Notes under the pieces: generated by a model
Database searches by the model: none
Told to the model about the DNA's origin: nothing
Seen by the model: only the letters and a program-made list of their open reading frames with translations
Assembly: GCA_951804985.1 (NCBI GenBank)
Contig: OX638131.1
Span: 4,712,001 to 4,776,000, forward strand
Length of the DNA: 64,000 nucleotides
Direction: 5' to 3'
DNA from: Dryomyza anilis
Lineage: Eukaryota > Arthropoda > Insecta > Diptera > Dryomyzidae
Made by a program: the position numbers and the translations under genes
Shown here: piece by piece, positions 1 to 11,400 of the stretch
Layout of the letters: each line of letters starts with the position of its first letter
Numbering within the stretch: position 1 is the first letter of the stretch

Positions 1-1920
1 TCGCACACTACCCCGGGTTTATTTATTTTTATTATTAACGTTATTTGGTTTTGCCTAAAAGTAGGCAACGAAAAAAAAACACACAGCACAGCATAATATT
101 GAAATTGACGTTTTGTATGTAGATATGGCGTATTATGTAAACTCAAAATTTTGCGCAAATATTTGAGTTTATTTGTATTAGGAGTTGGTTTAAATTGGTG
201 AAATTTAATTTTGCCTAACGTATGAGGAATATTTAAAAAAATGTTATCAAAAAAAATAAACATAGAAAAACTTAAATTATTAACATTTTCGTTAATTTAA
301 TGCATTATTAAAATTTAATGTGTATTATTTGCAATAAAATTTAAACATTTTAAAATGTATTTCCTAAAAATATGCAGCAAAAAATATTATAAAATATTTT
401 ATACATTCAATGTTTGTACCGAATTATTTATGTAAACTCAGAGTTTAGATAAAGTTTTGAACTTATTAATATTAAGAGTTGATTGAAGCATTGAAATTTA
501 AATTTACATATTGCATGACGTATGAGTAACGTTATTAAAATTGTATTTTAAGGTAAAATAAAATAAATAGACAAATGATTTTAAAAGTTACATCAAATCG
601 AGCATCTAATACTATTTAATTTATATTATTTTCAACAAATTTATAAATTGAAAGCCTTGAAAACTGTATTTCCTAAAAGTATGCAACAAAAAACAATGCA
701 AGATATTATAGAAATTAAAGTTTGTGTATAGATGTGGCGTATTAATTTTTAAAATGGACAATTTAAACAACTAATTCTTAATAATATTAAGAGTCGGTTG
801 TAGTTGGTAAATTTTAAATTTGAGTATTGCTCAACGTATGTAGAACATTTTAAAAATTAAATTTTAAACAGAAATAAAATTGAAAATTCTATGTTTTTTA
901 ATTTAAACATTAACTTTAGCTTTTACTACAATTTAATTTGTGTCACATGAAAAAAAAATGTCAATATTTTAAACCTTTTAAAGCCTAAAAGTATGTATGG
1001 CCTCAAAGTATGCAGCATAAAAATATAAAAATGTTTTATAAATTGACTTTTTGTAGCGAATTATTTATGTCAACAGAGAATTTGAGCTTATTAGTTTATT
1101 GAAGCAATATGAATATGGCATGACGTATGGGTGACATTTAAAAAAATATTTAATCAAGGTAAAATAATAGAAAAATGTATGATTTTAATAGTTTCATAAA
1201 AACGAGCATCTGCTGCAATTTACATTTTTTTTTGTAACATTTAAAATATATTGAAACTAAATTGCCTAAAAAAAAATGCAGCAAAAACACATTAAAACAT
1301 AAAATAGAAATTGATACTTTATAAACTTATGTAAAAAAATATTTTTTTTAACTATTCAATGAACTCTACCATAACATCGAATTGAGCTGTATTATTTGCA
1401 TACAAATTTAACATTTTAATACCTAAAAGTAGGCAGCAAAAAAAAACAGTTATATATATATTAAAGAATTTGCCATTTTGACATACCATAAAATTTAATT
1501 TTTATTATTTGCACTAAAATTTAACATGTTAAAACTTTTAAATTATATTGCCTAAAAGTAGGCAGCAAAAAACAATTTTGTATAATACAAAATTTATTAT
1601 TTTTTAGAATTTTAAAAATTAAATTTGTAACTCTTCAATTAACTTTAGCATACACTAGAATTTAATTTATACAATTTGCACTGAAATTTAACATTTAAAG
1701 ACTTTTCGAATTGTATTGCCTAAAAGTATGTTGCAGCAAAGAGCTAGAATATTTTAAAAAAAGCAGAATCAATTATGTCAAATAAGAGTTTAGACAAATA
1801 GATCATATAAATACTTCCAGTTGGTTAAATTATTAAAATTAAAATATCAATACAATTAAGTTTAAAGCAAAGAATCTAAAATAAAAAAAAATATATATAA
1901 TTTTTAGTTTAAACCACTTA
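1..1920. repeat. degenerate AT-rich tandem repeat
   Basis: Very AT-rich sequence without a credible gene. A block resembling GCCTAAAAGTATGCAGCAAA recurs near 53, 363, 671, 983, 1264, 1421, 1551 and 1718. The spacing is about 310 bp for the first copies and 130-165 bp for the last ones. A second block, TTGCATGACGTATG-like, recurs between them. This is best read as an old, heavily diverged satellite. Its left edge lies outside the window. Confidence 0.6.
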
Positions 1921-1924
1921 AAAC

Positions 1925-3460
1925 TAGAGACCGTAAATAACCCTATTCTGTACCGGAATCGTATTGAATGTTGGAACCGGAATCGAAACCGATATTGTGT
2001 GGTACTTAAACCGGACTCGGATTTTTTTTTTATTCGGAACCGGAACCGCTATTTTAAAAATCTTAGAGCCAGAATCGGAACCTATATAATCCGGACCTAA
2101 TTATCCGGAACGTATATTATCTGGAACCGAAGCCAGAACCGGAAACGTTTCGAGTTTTAGAACGGGTACCGCAATCGAAAGAGTTATTTAAAGAAATATG
2201 TGGAACCGTACTCGATACCAAAATATATTATTTTATTTGTTGGAACCGGAATCAGAACCACTATTTTAAAAATCTAAAACTAAAAACCCAGACCAATATT
2301 CTAAGGAAATACAGTCGTTGTATGGGACCGCAAAGCACCGCGGAACTGCAATCACAAACGGTCTTAAAAAATTAATGGAACCGGAATCGGAGCCGGAACT
2401 TTTTTTTCTAAAAAAATCTTAGAACCAAAACCGGAACTGATATTCAAAAGGATAGCAAAGAAGCGGAATCGCATCGAATTTTTGAACCGGAAGCACAATC
2501 ATTATTTAAAAATAAAGTGGCACCGGAATCGGAACACATACATTTTATTTGTTGGAACCAGAATCGGAAACGGAACCGCTATTTTCAAAATCTTCTAACC
2601 GGAACTAATATCATAAAGGGTTTGAGTCATTGTGAGGGACCGCAAAGAACCGGAATCAAAACCATTTCGTTGAGTCGTTGTGAGGGACGGAATCGAATCG
2701 TAACGATTCCGATTTTTGGAACTGGAATTCTTCAAAAATTATGTGGAATCAAAACCCATATTTATTTTTTTTAACCGCTATCGTAACAAGAATTGCTATT
2801 TTATAAATCTTCGAACCAGAACCGAAACCGATATTCCAAAGAGTTTGAGTCTTTATCAGGGAGCGCAAAGATCCGGAATCGAAGCCGATTCCATTTTAAG
2901 AACCGGAACCATAATCGGAAACGGAACCGCTACTTAAAAAAATCTTCGAACCGTTGTTAAAAAACCGGAACCGGTACCCATAACTATTATTTTTTTGAAC
3001 TGGAATCAGAATCGGAACCGCTTTTTCAAAAATCTTGGAACCAGAACCGATATTCCAAAAGGTTAGAGTAATTATTAGGGATCGTAAAGCACCGAAACCG
3101 GAAACGTAGAACTGCTACCGCAATCGGCGCCGTTATTAAAAAAAATTATGTGGTACAGGAATCGGAACACATACATATTTTTTTTTGGAATCGGAATCAG
3201 GACCGGAACCACTATTTAAAATATCTTGGAAATAAAACCGGAACCGATATTCTAAAGGGTAGGGACAACAAAGAACCGGAATAGTTTCGATTTTTGGAAC
3301 CGGAAACACAATCGATATTATAAAATTATGGGAACCGCAATCGGAACACATTTTTTTTTTTTTGTTTTTGTTTGGAATCAGAATCGGAAACGAAACCGCC
3401 TTTTTAAAAATATTGGAAGCAGAACCGTACCCGATATTCCAAAGGGTTTTAGTTTCTGTT
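1925..3460. repeat. degenerate GGAACCGGAATC-rich minisatellite
   Basis: A hexamer-like core (GGAACC/GGAATC) is embedded in units of about 100-220 bp. Each unit carries CCGCTATTTTAAAAATCTT (e.g. near 2047, 2258, 2576, 2795, 2926, 3019, 3210 and 3396) followed by a GATATTCCAAAGGGTTTGAG-like block. The short ORFs here are translations of the repeat, not genes. The strand is strongly biased to GGAA over TTCC. Confidence 0.75.
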
Positions 3461-4713
3461 CAAAACTAAAATGTCGTTTTTTAATCACGCCTGAGTTAAA
3501 TTCACGACAAACCTAAAAATATGCTACACTTTACGACTTGCAGCGTCAGCACGCAGCGCAAACACAAGCACAATAATGAAATCAATCAATACCAAAAAAA
3601 AAATAGAAAAAGGCACATTTGTTTTTGAGGGCAATCAGCACGAGTTCTTGGCATCGAGCCAAAATACTCAATGCAGAGGAGACCCCGAAACAAACAAAAA
3701 AAAAAGAATTTTACATAAAATTCTATTGAATATTACTACATAGTAGCATCAGGCAATGACTTTCATAATAGTAAAAAAAAAAAAGCGGAAGCAAATTTCA
3801 ATTGCGTGACTTGCCGAAAATGACGACGAAAGGACGACGCAGGATGACAACGCTTGCGGTCATTCGAGCCAAAGAGTTTAATGACAGACAGACTATTGAG
3901 TGCCGACATGCATCATTGAGCATTTGCTGTGTGCGGCGTATTTGTCGTCACTAAATTTACAAAATTCAAAAACTAAAATTATTAAAACCTTTTTTATGTT
4001 GGCAACGTTTTTAACATAATGAAAAATGTGCGCAATGCACGCAGAACTTGCGGCAAACTTGAGCTATTTCCTATTGAAATAATTGAAAAACTCAAATGTA
4101 GGTCAAATGTTTGACAAGACGTTTGGAGCATAGTGCTTTAAGTTCCAATTATATAAAATAATAATTTATAAATAAATAAAAATCAATAAAGTTACTCATA
4201 CGTCACACTGCCGCATTTATAAGTTTCACTCGATTGTTAAATATTTAATAATTTAATGACACGTTTATCGGATGACAGCGGTTATAATGAAAATATAAAC
4301 AACAACTATTAGCGCTAAGTTCAAGGGCGTTGAAGGACATTTATAGGTGATATTTTGAGTTAATTTTTAGTAATTTTTAAATAATTTAATTGATTTTTTA
4401 ATAATTTTAATTAATGCAACAAAAAAATTTGTTAACAAAATATATTTTTTTTCTTAATGACTTAAAAAACTATTAATATATTTTAAATGTTGAAAAATAT
4501 GTGTACCAATTATAGGGCAATACTCGTGTTTTTCTACATATCTTGTATTTCATTTTTTAGAGATTTTAAATATCGATCTGATTTCATTTAGAATACTTTT
4601 GAAAAAAATTTTAAATGAATTTGATATAAATAAATTGAAATTTCTGAATCGAATTTTTGAATTTCTATTTAATCTGAAGACACAAATAGCGATATACAAA
4701 AACTAAGTACGAG
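3461..4713. other. unique non-coding DNA
   Basis: No ORF or RNA gene is supportable. At 3520-4130 the GC content rises somewhat, with CAGC-rich words. The rest is AT-rich. Confidence 0.5.
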
Positions 4714-5144
4714 CACAGAAAAAAATAATCGACGTAAATAAAGGGTTTTTCAATAAGAGCGCTACAAAAGTTTTTTTTAAGGGTTCTTCAACAGGGACGT
4801 TACAAAAGTAGAACGACAGGGAGAGCAAACGACGCCATATTTTTGCCGCTCTTTTGACATTTCTCTTCAGTAAGGTTTGCCATTTTATAATGGAAAGATA
4901 TACGAGCCAACAACGAGTCGAAATTATTAAAATTTACTAACGAAATTCGAATTCGTATATCTTTCCATCATAAAATGGCAAACCTTACTGAAGAGAAATG
5001 TCAAAAGAGCGGCAAGAAATATGTCGTCGGTTGCTGTGAAAAATAGCAAATGTTTTCGTTAAATTAGTGAATATCATTGCTGAGTTGATTAATCAATGCA
5101 ATTAATATCGGTTGCTATATTTACGTCGATTATTTTTTTCTGTG
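4714..5144. mobile_element. 431-bp foldback MITE
   Basis: Terminal inverted repeats are perfect over 27 bp. The left end, 4714-4740, begins CACAGAAAAAAATAATC; the right end, 5118-5144, is its exact reverse complement. A second, nearly perfect ~60-bp inverted repeat lies inside (about 4845-4906 and 4954-5013), so the element could fold into a long hairpin with a ~47-bp loop. The left arm also has a diverged direct repeat (AAGGGTTTTTCAA near 4741, AAGGGTTCTTCAA near 4779). There is no coding capacity. No clear target-site duplication is visible (flanks GAG and AGG), so the superfamily is undetermined. Confidence 0.85.
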
Positions 5145-5439
5145 AGGATTCATAGAATAATGGATCTAGTTTCATATATAATATACAGTTTTATAATATT
5201 TATGAAAACAGTACATCTGATGGAATTAATAATAAGTAAAACTCAAAGTTAATATTGTTTTCATTTGAATGGATACAACTTTGATCAGATCAATTCGAAT
5301 CTGTAAAAATTGTAAGTTCAAAATATATAGAAAAACACACGAATAATCATTTATTTGCATTAAGTAACTACGTAAGCATAAGGCAATCCTAAAAAACTAA
5401 ATAAGAGGTCTTGATTAGAATCTTGAAGTAAAATCATCT
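5145..5439. other. unique AT-rich DNA
   Basis: Nothing recognisable. Confidence 0.4.
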
Positions 5440-5626
5440 GTGGTAAAGTGGGACATGGGGTAATGTGGGAAATTGTAATTTTTTGACATGTTTTTGCAGT
5501 TAAGAACAATTGTAAAGTGCTTCTTAACATGGCAACTAATTTTTCATCGGCAAATCACACTAATATCGTGTTAAAATTAAAAAAAAGCCTCCATTTGTTG
5601 TCTAGTGTAATTTATTAAAATCTGTA
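5440..5626 (+). repeat. duplicated 5' end of the pogo-like relic
   Basis: The segment starting CTGTGGTAAAGTGGGACATG near 5438 is repeated almost exactly at 5634, the 5' end of the adjacent element. Both continue with a TGTGGGAAATTGTAATTTTT stretch. It looks like a tandem duplication or a second, truncated insertion. Confidence 0.6.
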
Positions 5627-7315
5627 GAGGAGCCTGTGGTAAAGTGGGACATGGGGTATTGTGGGAAATTGTAATTTTTGGTATTGTTTATGCACTTCTT
5701 AATATGGCATCGACTTTTTCATCCATAGTTATAATTTAATTATACATTTTTATTACATTTCGAGAACAATAAATTTTTTTAGAGTGCTGTTCTTTACTAT
5801 CAAAAAGTGTAAATTTTTGTCGTTATTAATAAAAATGAAAAAATTTTAATTTTTAAATTTAATTATTATTTAAAATTTAAACTAAAGGTATGTTTAAAAT
5901 AGTCGGATGTTGTATAACATATAAAATATACACGGATTTCGTACATAATTTAACATTGCTTAAATTTTGCTAATTAAAGATCAAATAACCATATTGGGGT
6001 AAAGTCGGAAATGTATTCTATGGTAAAGTGGGAAACATTATTAAGTCAATTTGTTTGTAATTTTAGTAAACATGTTGTGTAATATGAATTATTTAATTGG
6101 TTATGCGAAGAAAACACTTCAATCGTGGCGACAAACCAATGAATAACAACATTTTGAATTCACCTGAGATGAGATCTAAATTGCGGAAGAAAACCGAGAG
6201 AAAAGATGAAGAAGAATTATGTACGATTTGCAAGAATAAAATGCTGAAGAAATAAAATTCTAACAATTCAGTGAACTGCAGTATTTGCAAACCGCTTGTA
6301 TATTTGAAATGTGTGAACTTGATGACCAGCAACTAGACCTGTGTCTATTGCCAATCAGAATTATCTAACTAGGAGTAAATGAACCACTTTTTTTCATATA
6401 ACTACTGAGATGTTTAGAAATTATTCTTATTATTTGTTTTCTTGTTATTTTATTCTTATTTTATATTTTTATTATTTTAGAACATTTAGAACTTACTTTT
6501 TTTAGCGTGCTTTTGTTTGCTATCAAAAAGTGTGAATTTTTGTCGTTTGTTTTTTTTAATTTTTTCATTTTTGATTAAGAAGGTATGTTTCAAATAATCG
6601 AATATTGTGTATCTTTTGCAATATAAACGGCTTTTGCAAGTAATTTAACATTGCTTAAATTGTACTAATTTAAGATCAAACGTATTCTGGGGTAAAGTGG
6701 GAAACCATTTTATCATATAACTACTGAGATTTTTTTACTTCTTACATTTTTAACCTTTTATATATATATATGACTTTGATATGGAACCAACAAAACATCA
6801 AAAAAGAGTAAAATAGAAATTTAGGTACAAATTTTGAAGTTTCCCACTTTACCCTAACATTTTTCAAGAAGTCCGAAATTGAGCTGTTTTGAAAAATCAC
6901 TCAAAAACAAGTTAAAAGGCATATAATAAAAAATAAAATAGAATTTAGGTAAAAATTTTGAAGTTTCCCACTTTACCCCAACATTTGCCAAGAAGTCCGA
7001 AATAGAGCTAATTTGAAAAATCACACAAAAACCAACTCAAACGCATATAATTGGTATATAATAAAAAAAAATAGAATTTAGGTAAACATTTTAAAGTTTC
7101 CCACTTTACCCCAAAATTTCCAAGAAGTCCGAAATTGAGCTAATTTTAAAAATAACTCAAAAACAAATTAAACATAATTATATTCTTTTAATGCAAAATT
7201 TAAATCATGACTCTTTCTATGGAATATACCCTTCAAAAGTATTTTAAAAAATATTTTAATGTACTTTTTTGGAGAAAAATAAAAAAGTGTCCTAATTTAA
7301 AGCAGGCTCCCCTTC
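5627..7315 (+). mobile_element. pogo/Tigger-like DNA transposon relic, copy 1
   Basis: Both ends abut TA (5625-5626 and 7316-7317). The left end reads GAGGAGCCTGTGGTAAAGTG. The right end, reverse-complemented, reads GAAGGGGAGCCTGCTTTAAA, so diverged terminal inverted repeats sharing GGAGCCTG are visible. The motif GGGTAAAGTGGGAAA recurs inside near 6000, 6020 and 6690. Inverted versions occur at about 6840, 6963 and 7098, where a ~125-bp segment is repeated three times. The element is too short for a complete transposase, and only a C-terminal tail is readable (6205-6372). A related copy lies at 31185-33059. Assignment to pogo/Tigger rests on the TA target, the TIRs and the zinc-finger tail; the family name is inference. 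Confidence 0.6.
6205..6372 (+). pseudogene. transposase C-terminal zinc-finger remnant
   Basis: In one frame this reads a cysteine-rich tail: LCTICKNK, then VNCSICK, then LKCVNL, then TCVYCQSELSN and a stop. The CxxC...CxxC...C...CxxC spacing resembles the PHD-like finger found at the C-terminus of some pogo/Tigger transposases. Two in-frame stops (one after the first CxxC pair, one just before TCVYC) break it. The same block with different damage is present at 31860-31983. I see no catalytic DDE region upstream. It is non-functional as it stands. Confidence 0.5.
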
Positions 7316-7317
7316 TA

Positions 7318-7780
7318 AAAAATATTTTTATTATGTTGTCTGGTAAATATACGCCAAAGTTAAACATTTTTTTTACCCAATTTTTTTATCACTCATACTT
7401 CAATTTTATTATTTATATACTTTTCCATAATATCAGTTATTTTAAATCTTAATTTGTTAACACAGTTAAATTTATCCGAAATAAAAATAAAATATTTTTA
7501 GAAATTCATTTTAAAACCCATTTTTTTCAATAATTGTCCAATGTTGCTCATACGTCAAAAACAAATTCCAAGTAAAGTTGTAGTATTTTCAGAATTAACA
7601 CTTATTTGAGTTATATATAATTATCGTAGTTTTAACAGAGTATTTTCAAACACTTTCACTTATTTTCAATACGCCATTTTAAGTGTCCACTTTAAACAGA
7701 GCCATTTAAAAATACCACAAAGTGATTATTATTATTAATAAGGGGCTATTTTAGGCTTCACTTTGCGCAGCCAGATAAAA
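7318..7780. other. AT-rich unique DNA
   Basis: No gene is supportable. An open frame just before and across the element end (7207-7452) is low-complexity and AT-driven. Confidence 0.4.
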
Positions 7781-8480
7781 ACACTGTGAAATGTCAATCG
7801 TGCGACAATGTCAAGTGCCGCCCTCTGGCGAGTGGTGTAACGCAAAAAGAAGGCGGTGACGGCGCGCGCGTCTAAAAATATGCAAAACACTATAAAAACA
7901 AAAAATGCCGAGAAGCACCGTGTAGCGTCATAATTATGAAAACAAAAACAATAAAGCGCGCCACGAGTACACAGTGACCAACACTAACCAAAACACACGG
8001 ACGAACGGCTGTAGTATGTAGTATGCGTGTGAAGAAGAGCGTCGTGAACCGTTGCAGCTGAAGGCTTCAATTCAACTAAACGTGTGAGCGACCCAACGAC
8101 CGAACGAGTGAACGAACCAAGTAACGAACGAACCGCAAATAAGCAATGCGTAGAGGTTGCGGCATCAGGTTGCGTTTGAAGTTTCGGTTGCAAGTTGCTT
8201 GTGCATGTTCCATGTAGGAAAGGAATATTGGCATGCTACGATGTTGCAAGTGCACGTGCAACATGTTGCAAGTGATTTTTAAACATGCAGCAAACACTGT
8301 AGAAGTCGTCCTCAAAGTATAGCTAAATCTGAGTGTGATTTTTAACGCATTCTGTAGTAGGTGTTGAAGTAGTTTGAGGTATTCGTTGCATTTTTAAATG
8401 TTCGATGTTGCGGTGTGTTGTATGAAGCACGTGTGCAACGGAAATACAGGCGAAACAAAATTACAAAATACATAATAAAG
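7780..8480 (+). promoter_or_regulatory. GC-rich promoter / 5' leader candidate
   Basis: This is a sharp compositional island in an AT-rich window. It contains CG-dense words (GGCGGTGACGGCGCGCGCGTC near 7853), a GAAC-type short repeat at about 8090-8135 (CGACCGAACGAGTGAACGAA) and G/T-rich stretches such as TTGCAAGTGCACGTGCAACA near 8254-8273. No ORF with protein character is visible on either strand. The composition resembles dipteran promoter plus non-coding first exon sequence, so it could begin a transcript on the + strand whose coding exons lie far away. That reading is inference. Confidence 0.35.
7816..7830 (-). promoter_or_regulatory. CTCF-like insulator motif
   Basis: Read on the minus strand, the site is CGCCAGAGGGCGGCA. 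This fits the general CTCF core (C-x-CCAG-R-GGGCG). It sits at the upstream edge of the GC-rich segment 7780-8480. This is a motif match by eye only; binding is inferred. Confidence 0.35.
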
Positions 8481-8754
8481 TCATTGGAAGTGTGAATATA
8501 AAAATTAAGAAGAGCAACAAAAAAGCAGTAAAAAAAAGCATGAAAACAATGTAGGAAATTTGTAGTAAAGAGTGTAAAGTAAAATTAGAGGGTGGTGGGG
8601 CGTATAAAATGAAGAAGTGAAGAATGCTGACGACAACGTTTATAATTCATTGGTAATGATGGTGACGATGGTGAAGTTGTGTTTGTACCTAACAATGCAA
8701 TTTTCGAGAAGAGTTAACAGCTAATGGTTTAATATTTAATAAAATAAAATTTAA
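8481..8754. other. A-rich non-coding DNA
   Basis: A-rich with no gene. It contains a GGTGATGATGG-like simple stretch near 8650-8680. Confidence 0.4.
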
Positions 8755-9230
8755 AATCTGAATTCTGAGTGAAAATTTTAATTTTTAGTGAAAGTTTGAA
8801 TTTTGAGTAAAAATTTGAACTTTGAGTGAAAGTTTCAATTTTGAGTGAAATTTGAACTTTGAGTGAGAAATTTGAATTCTGAGTGAACATTTGAATTTTT
8901 AGTGAAAATTTGAATTTTTAGTGAACATTTGAATGTTGAGTGAAAATTTGAATTTTGAGTGAAAATTTGAATTTTGAGTGATAAATTTAATTTTGAGTGA
9001 AAATTTATATTTTGAGTGAAAATTTACTTTTGAGTGGAAAATTGAAATTTGAATGAAATTTTGCATATTGAGAATAATTTTGAGTGAAATTTTATATTTT
9101 GAGTTTGAATATATAAAATTTGAATTACAAGTGAAAAATTATATGTTGAGTGAAAATATGAATTTATTTGAAATTTTGAATTTAAAGTGAAAATATCAAT
9201 TTTTTAATGAAAATTTGAATTTTGAGTGAA
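8755..9230 (+). repeat. 19-bp tandem repeat, block 1
   Basis: The unit is close to TTTGAATTTTGAGTGAAAA (19 bp). About 25 diverged copies run head to tail. The same unit forms a longer block at 11400-13050. Confidence 0.9.
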
Positions 9231-10060
9231 ATGTTTCTAAAATATTTCTGAAATGCTTCTAAAATATTTCTGAAATGTTTCTAAAATATTTCTGAAATGT
9301 TTCTAAAATATTTCTGAAATGTTTCTAAAATATTTATGAAATGTTTCTAATATATTTCTAAAATGTTTGAAAAATATTTTAGAAATGTTTCTCAAATATT
9401 TTTAAAATGTTTCTAATATTTTTCTCACATGTTGCCAAAAATTTCCAACACTGTCACAAAAATATTTCTCCAAATGTTGCTAAAAATATTATGAAGTATT
9501 TCGAAAAACATTTCTTAAATGTCTCTGAAATGTTTTTAAAACGTTTCTATAATTTTTCTCAACTGTTCCTAAAAGGTTTCTAAGAGATTTCTAAAATTTT
9601 TGTAAAATATTTTATAAATGTTTCAAAAATGTTTTTAAAATGGTTTTCAAATGATTCTAAATTGTTTTGGATATGTTTCCAAAATGTTGCTTAAATGTTT
9701 CTCAAATGTTTCTAAATGCTTCTGAAATGTTTCTTAAATGTTTTTCAATTGTTGCTAAAAATGTTCTAAACTGTTTCTAAAATGTTTCTCAAATGTTGCT
9801 AAACATTTTCTAATATGTTTCTCAAATGATCCTAAAATGTTTCTATTATTTTATAAAATGTCTAAAAAATGTTATTTTGTTAATTTGTTTCTCAATTGTC
9901 AAATCTACTTTTCAATTGTTTCTCAAATGTTACTGTAATGTCTGTCAAACGTTTCTTAAATGTTACTTAAACGTTTCTTAAATTTTTATAAACAAAAATT
10001 CTCAATTGTTTCTAAAATATTTCTTAAATACTTCAAAAATATATCTTAATAATTTTGCTT
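9231..10060 (+). repeat. ~10/20-bp AAATGTTTCT repeat, block 1
   Basis: The repeat core is AAATGTTTCTAAAATATTTCT, reducible to a ~10-bp half unit. Copies are most regular at 9231-9360 and decay to the right. The array resumes after an unrelated insert at 10561-10815. Confidence 0.85.
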
Positions 10061-10560
10061 TAAATCAGAATAAAAACTTTATTAATTAGAAACCATAATT
10101 TAAAAAATTGAGTTTATAATAATATTTAAAAATAATAATTTCATTTACACAAAACGTTGGTAACCCTGCACCATTAGCATTGCAATATATTCCGCTTAAG
10201 AGCATCAAATGACATCGAAATACGTGGCAAGTGTTTGGAATGAGCGAAATGCTTTCAAAAAGCAAAAAAAAATACAAGCAAAAGCACATTGTTGTGCTAC
10301 GAATTGTGGTGGTTGTCGTGAGTTTCTGTTCCTTCACAAAACAATAAGTGACGACAAGAAATAAACACCGAACCCAAACCAACAGTGGCACGGCAAAGAC
10401 AGAATCACCGAAAAATCACCCCCGACTTCCAACGGCAACCATCGCATATGCCGGACCATAAGAGCCACAATGCGAGATATGTGTTTGAACCACCCTAAGT
10501 GCGAGAATGCCGGGAGATCTTCAGTTTTTATACAGTACAACAAAATAAACAAAGAAAATC
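10061..10560. other. GC-richer insert interrupting the repeat
   Basis: Unique sequence splitting the AAATGTTTCT array. Minus-strand frames of ~70-100 codons exist but show no recognisable domain or conserved composition. No terminal repeats were recognised. Confidence 0.4.
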
Positions 10561-10815
10561 TACGTTTCCTAAATGTTATTAAAAGGTTTCTAAAATGTAT
10601 TACAAATGTTTCTTAAATGTTTAGTAAATGTTTCTACAATGTCTCTGAAACTTTTCTAAAATATTTACAAAATATACGTTATCATTTCTCCAATATTACT
10701 CTAATGTTTCTAAAATATTTCTCAAATATTTCTAAAAATATGTCTTAAAAAATTCTAAATTGTTCTTAAAATATTCCTAAAATGTTTCTAAATTATTTTT
10801 AAATATTTCTAAAAT
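10561..10815 (+). repeat. AAATGTTTCT repeat, block 2
   Basis: The same unit as at 9231-10060, more diverged (AAATGTTTCTTAAATGTTT, TTTCTAAAATATTTCTCAAA). Confidence 0.8.
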
Positions 10816-11400
10816 ATTCAAAATTTGTTTGCGTTGTACTGTGTTTGAACTCAAAAAGACTTTTGAGAAGAGCAAATTTGTGGCAAACAAATCAAAATGT
10901 ATGGCAGCACTGACAATGTGTACGATATGCGATAAGCATATGTGTGACTTGCAAAGACAAACGACAAAAGTTCTCATACTCCACATTCCCCTCCAAATAA
11001 TGCCTTCGAAACAATCAATTTTCCTCAATGACCTCAATGGGTGGAAACGTTGGCAAGATGTTACGGGGCTGCCAACTGTGAAAAGTAACTTGCAAAAATG
11101 GTTATAAATATCGCAGCGAACAAAACGCAAAGCCACCGCCAAATGCTGTCGACGGACAGACTGTTGACTGTCTGCGGTTGTCAACGTGGAATTTCATGCA
11201 TAAATCCCCACAGTTGGAAAAATGTTGCATCGATGGCATTTAACAAAAGGCCACTCTATTGTTTGCGCATACAATTGACTGCAAAATTAAAAAAAGAACT
11301 ATAAACTTTGGTTTTAATTTAGAAAATGGCCAAATTTCAATTTATAGAAGGAACTAAATCTATACAAAAAATTAAATATAACGATTTAACGTTTTGGCAT
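10816..11400. other. GC-richer unique segment between repeats
   Basis: A + strand frame of 92 codons (10829-11107) and overlapping minus frames are open. The predicted peptides match no family I recognise, and open frames on both strands argue against a gene. A non-coding interpretation is preferred. Confidence 0.35.

Noticed and set aside
2517..3516. Short ORFs reading WNQNRKRN-like peptides
   Set aside because: Produced by the GGAATCGGAACC repeat; no gene structure.
10777..11184. 135-codon minus-strand ORF as a gene
   Set aside because: It overlaps open + strand frames, has no recognisable domain and runs into low-complexity repeat at its end.
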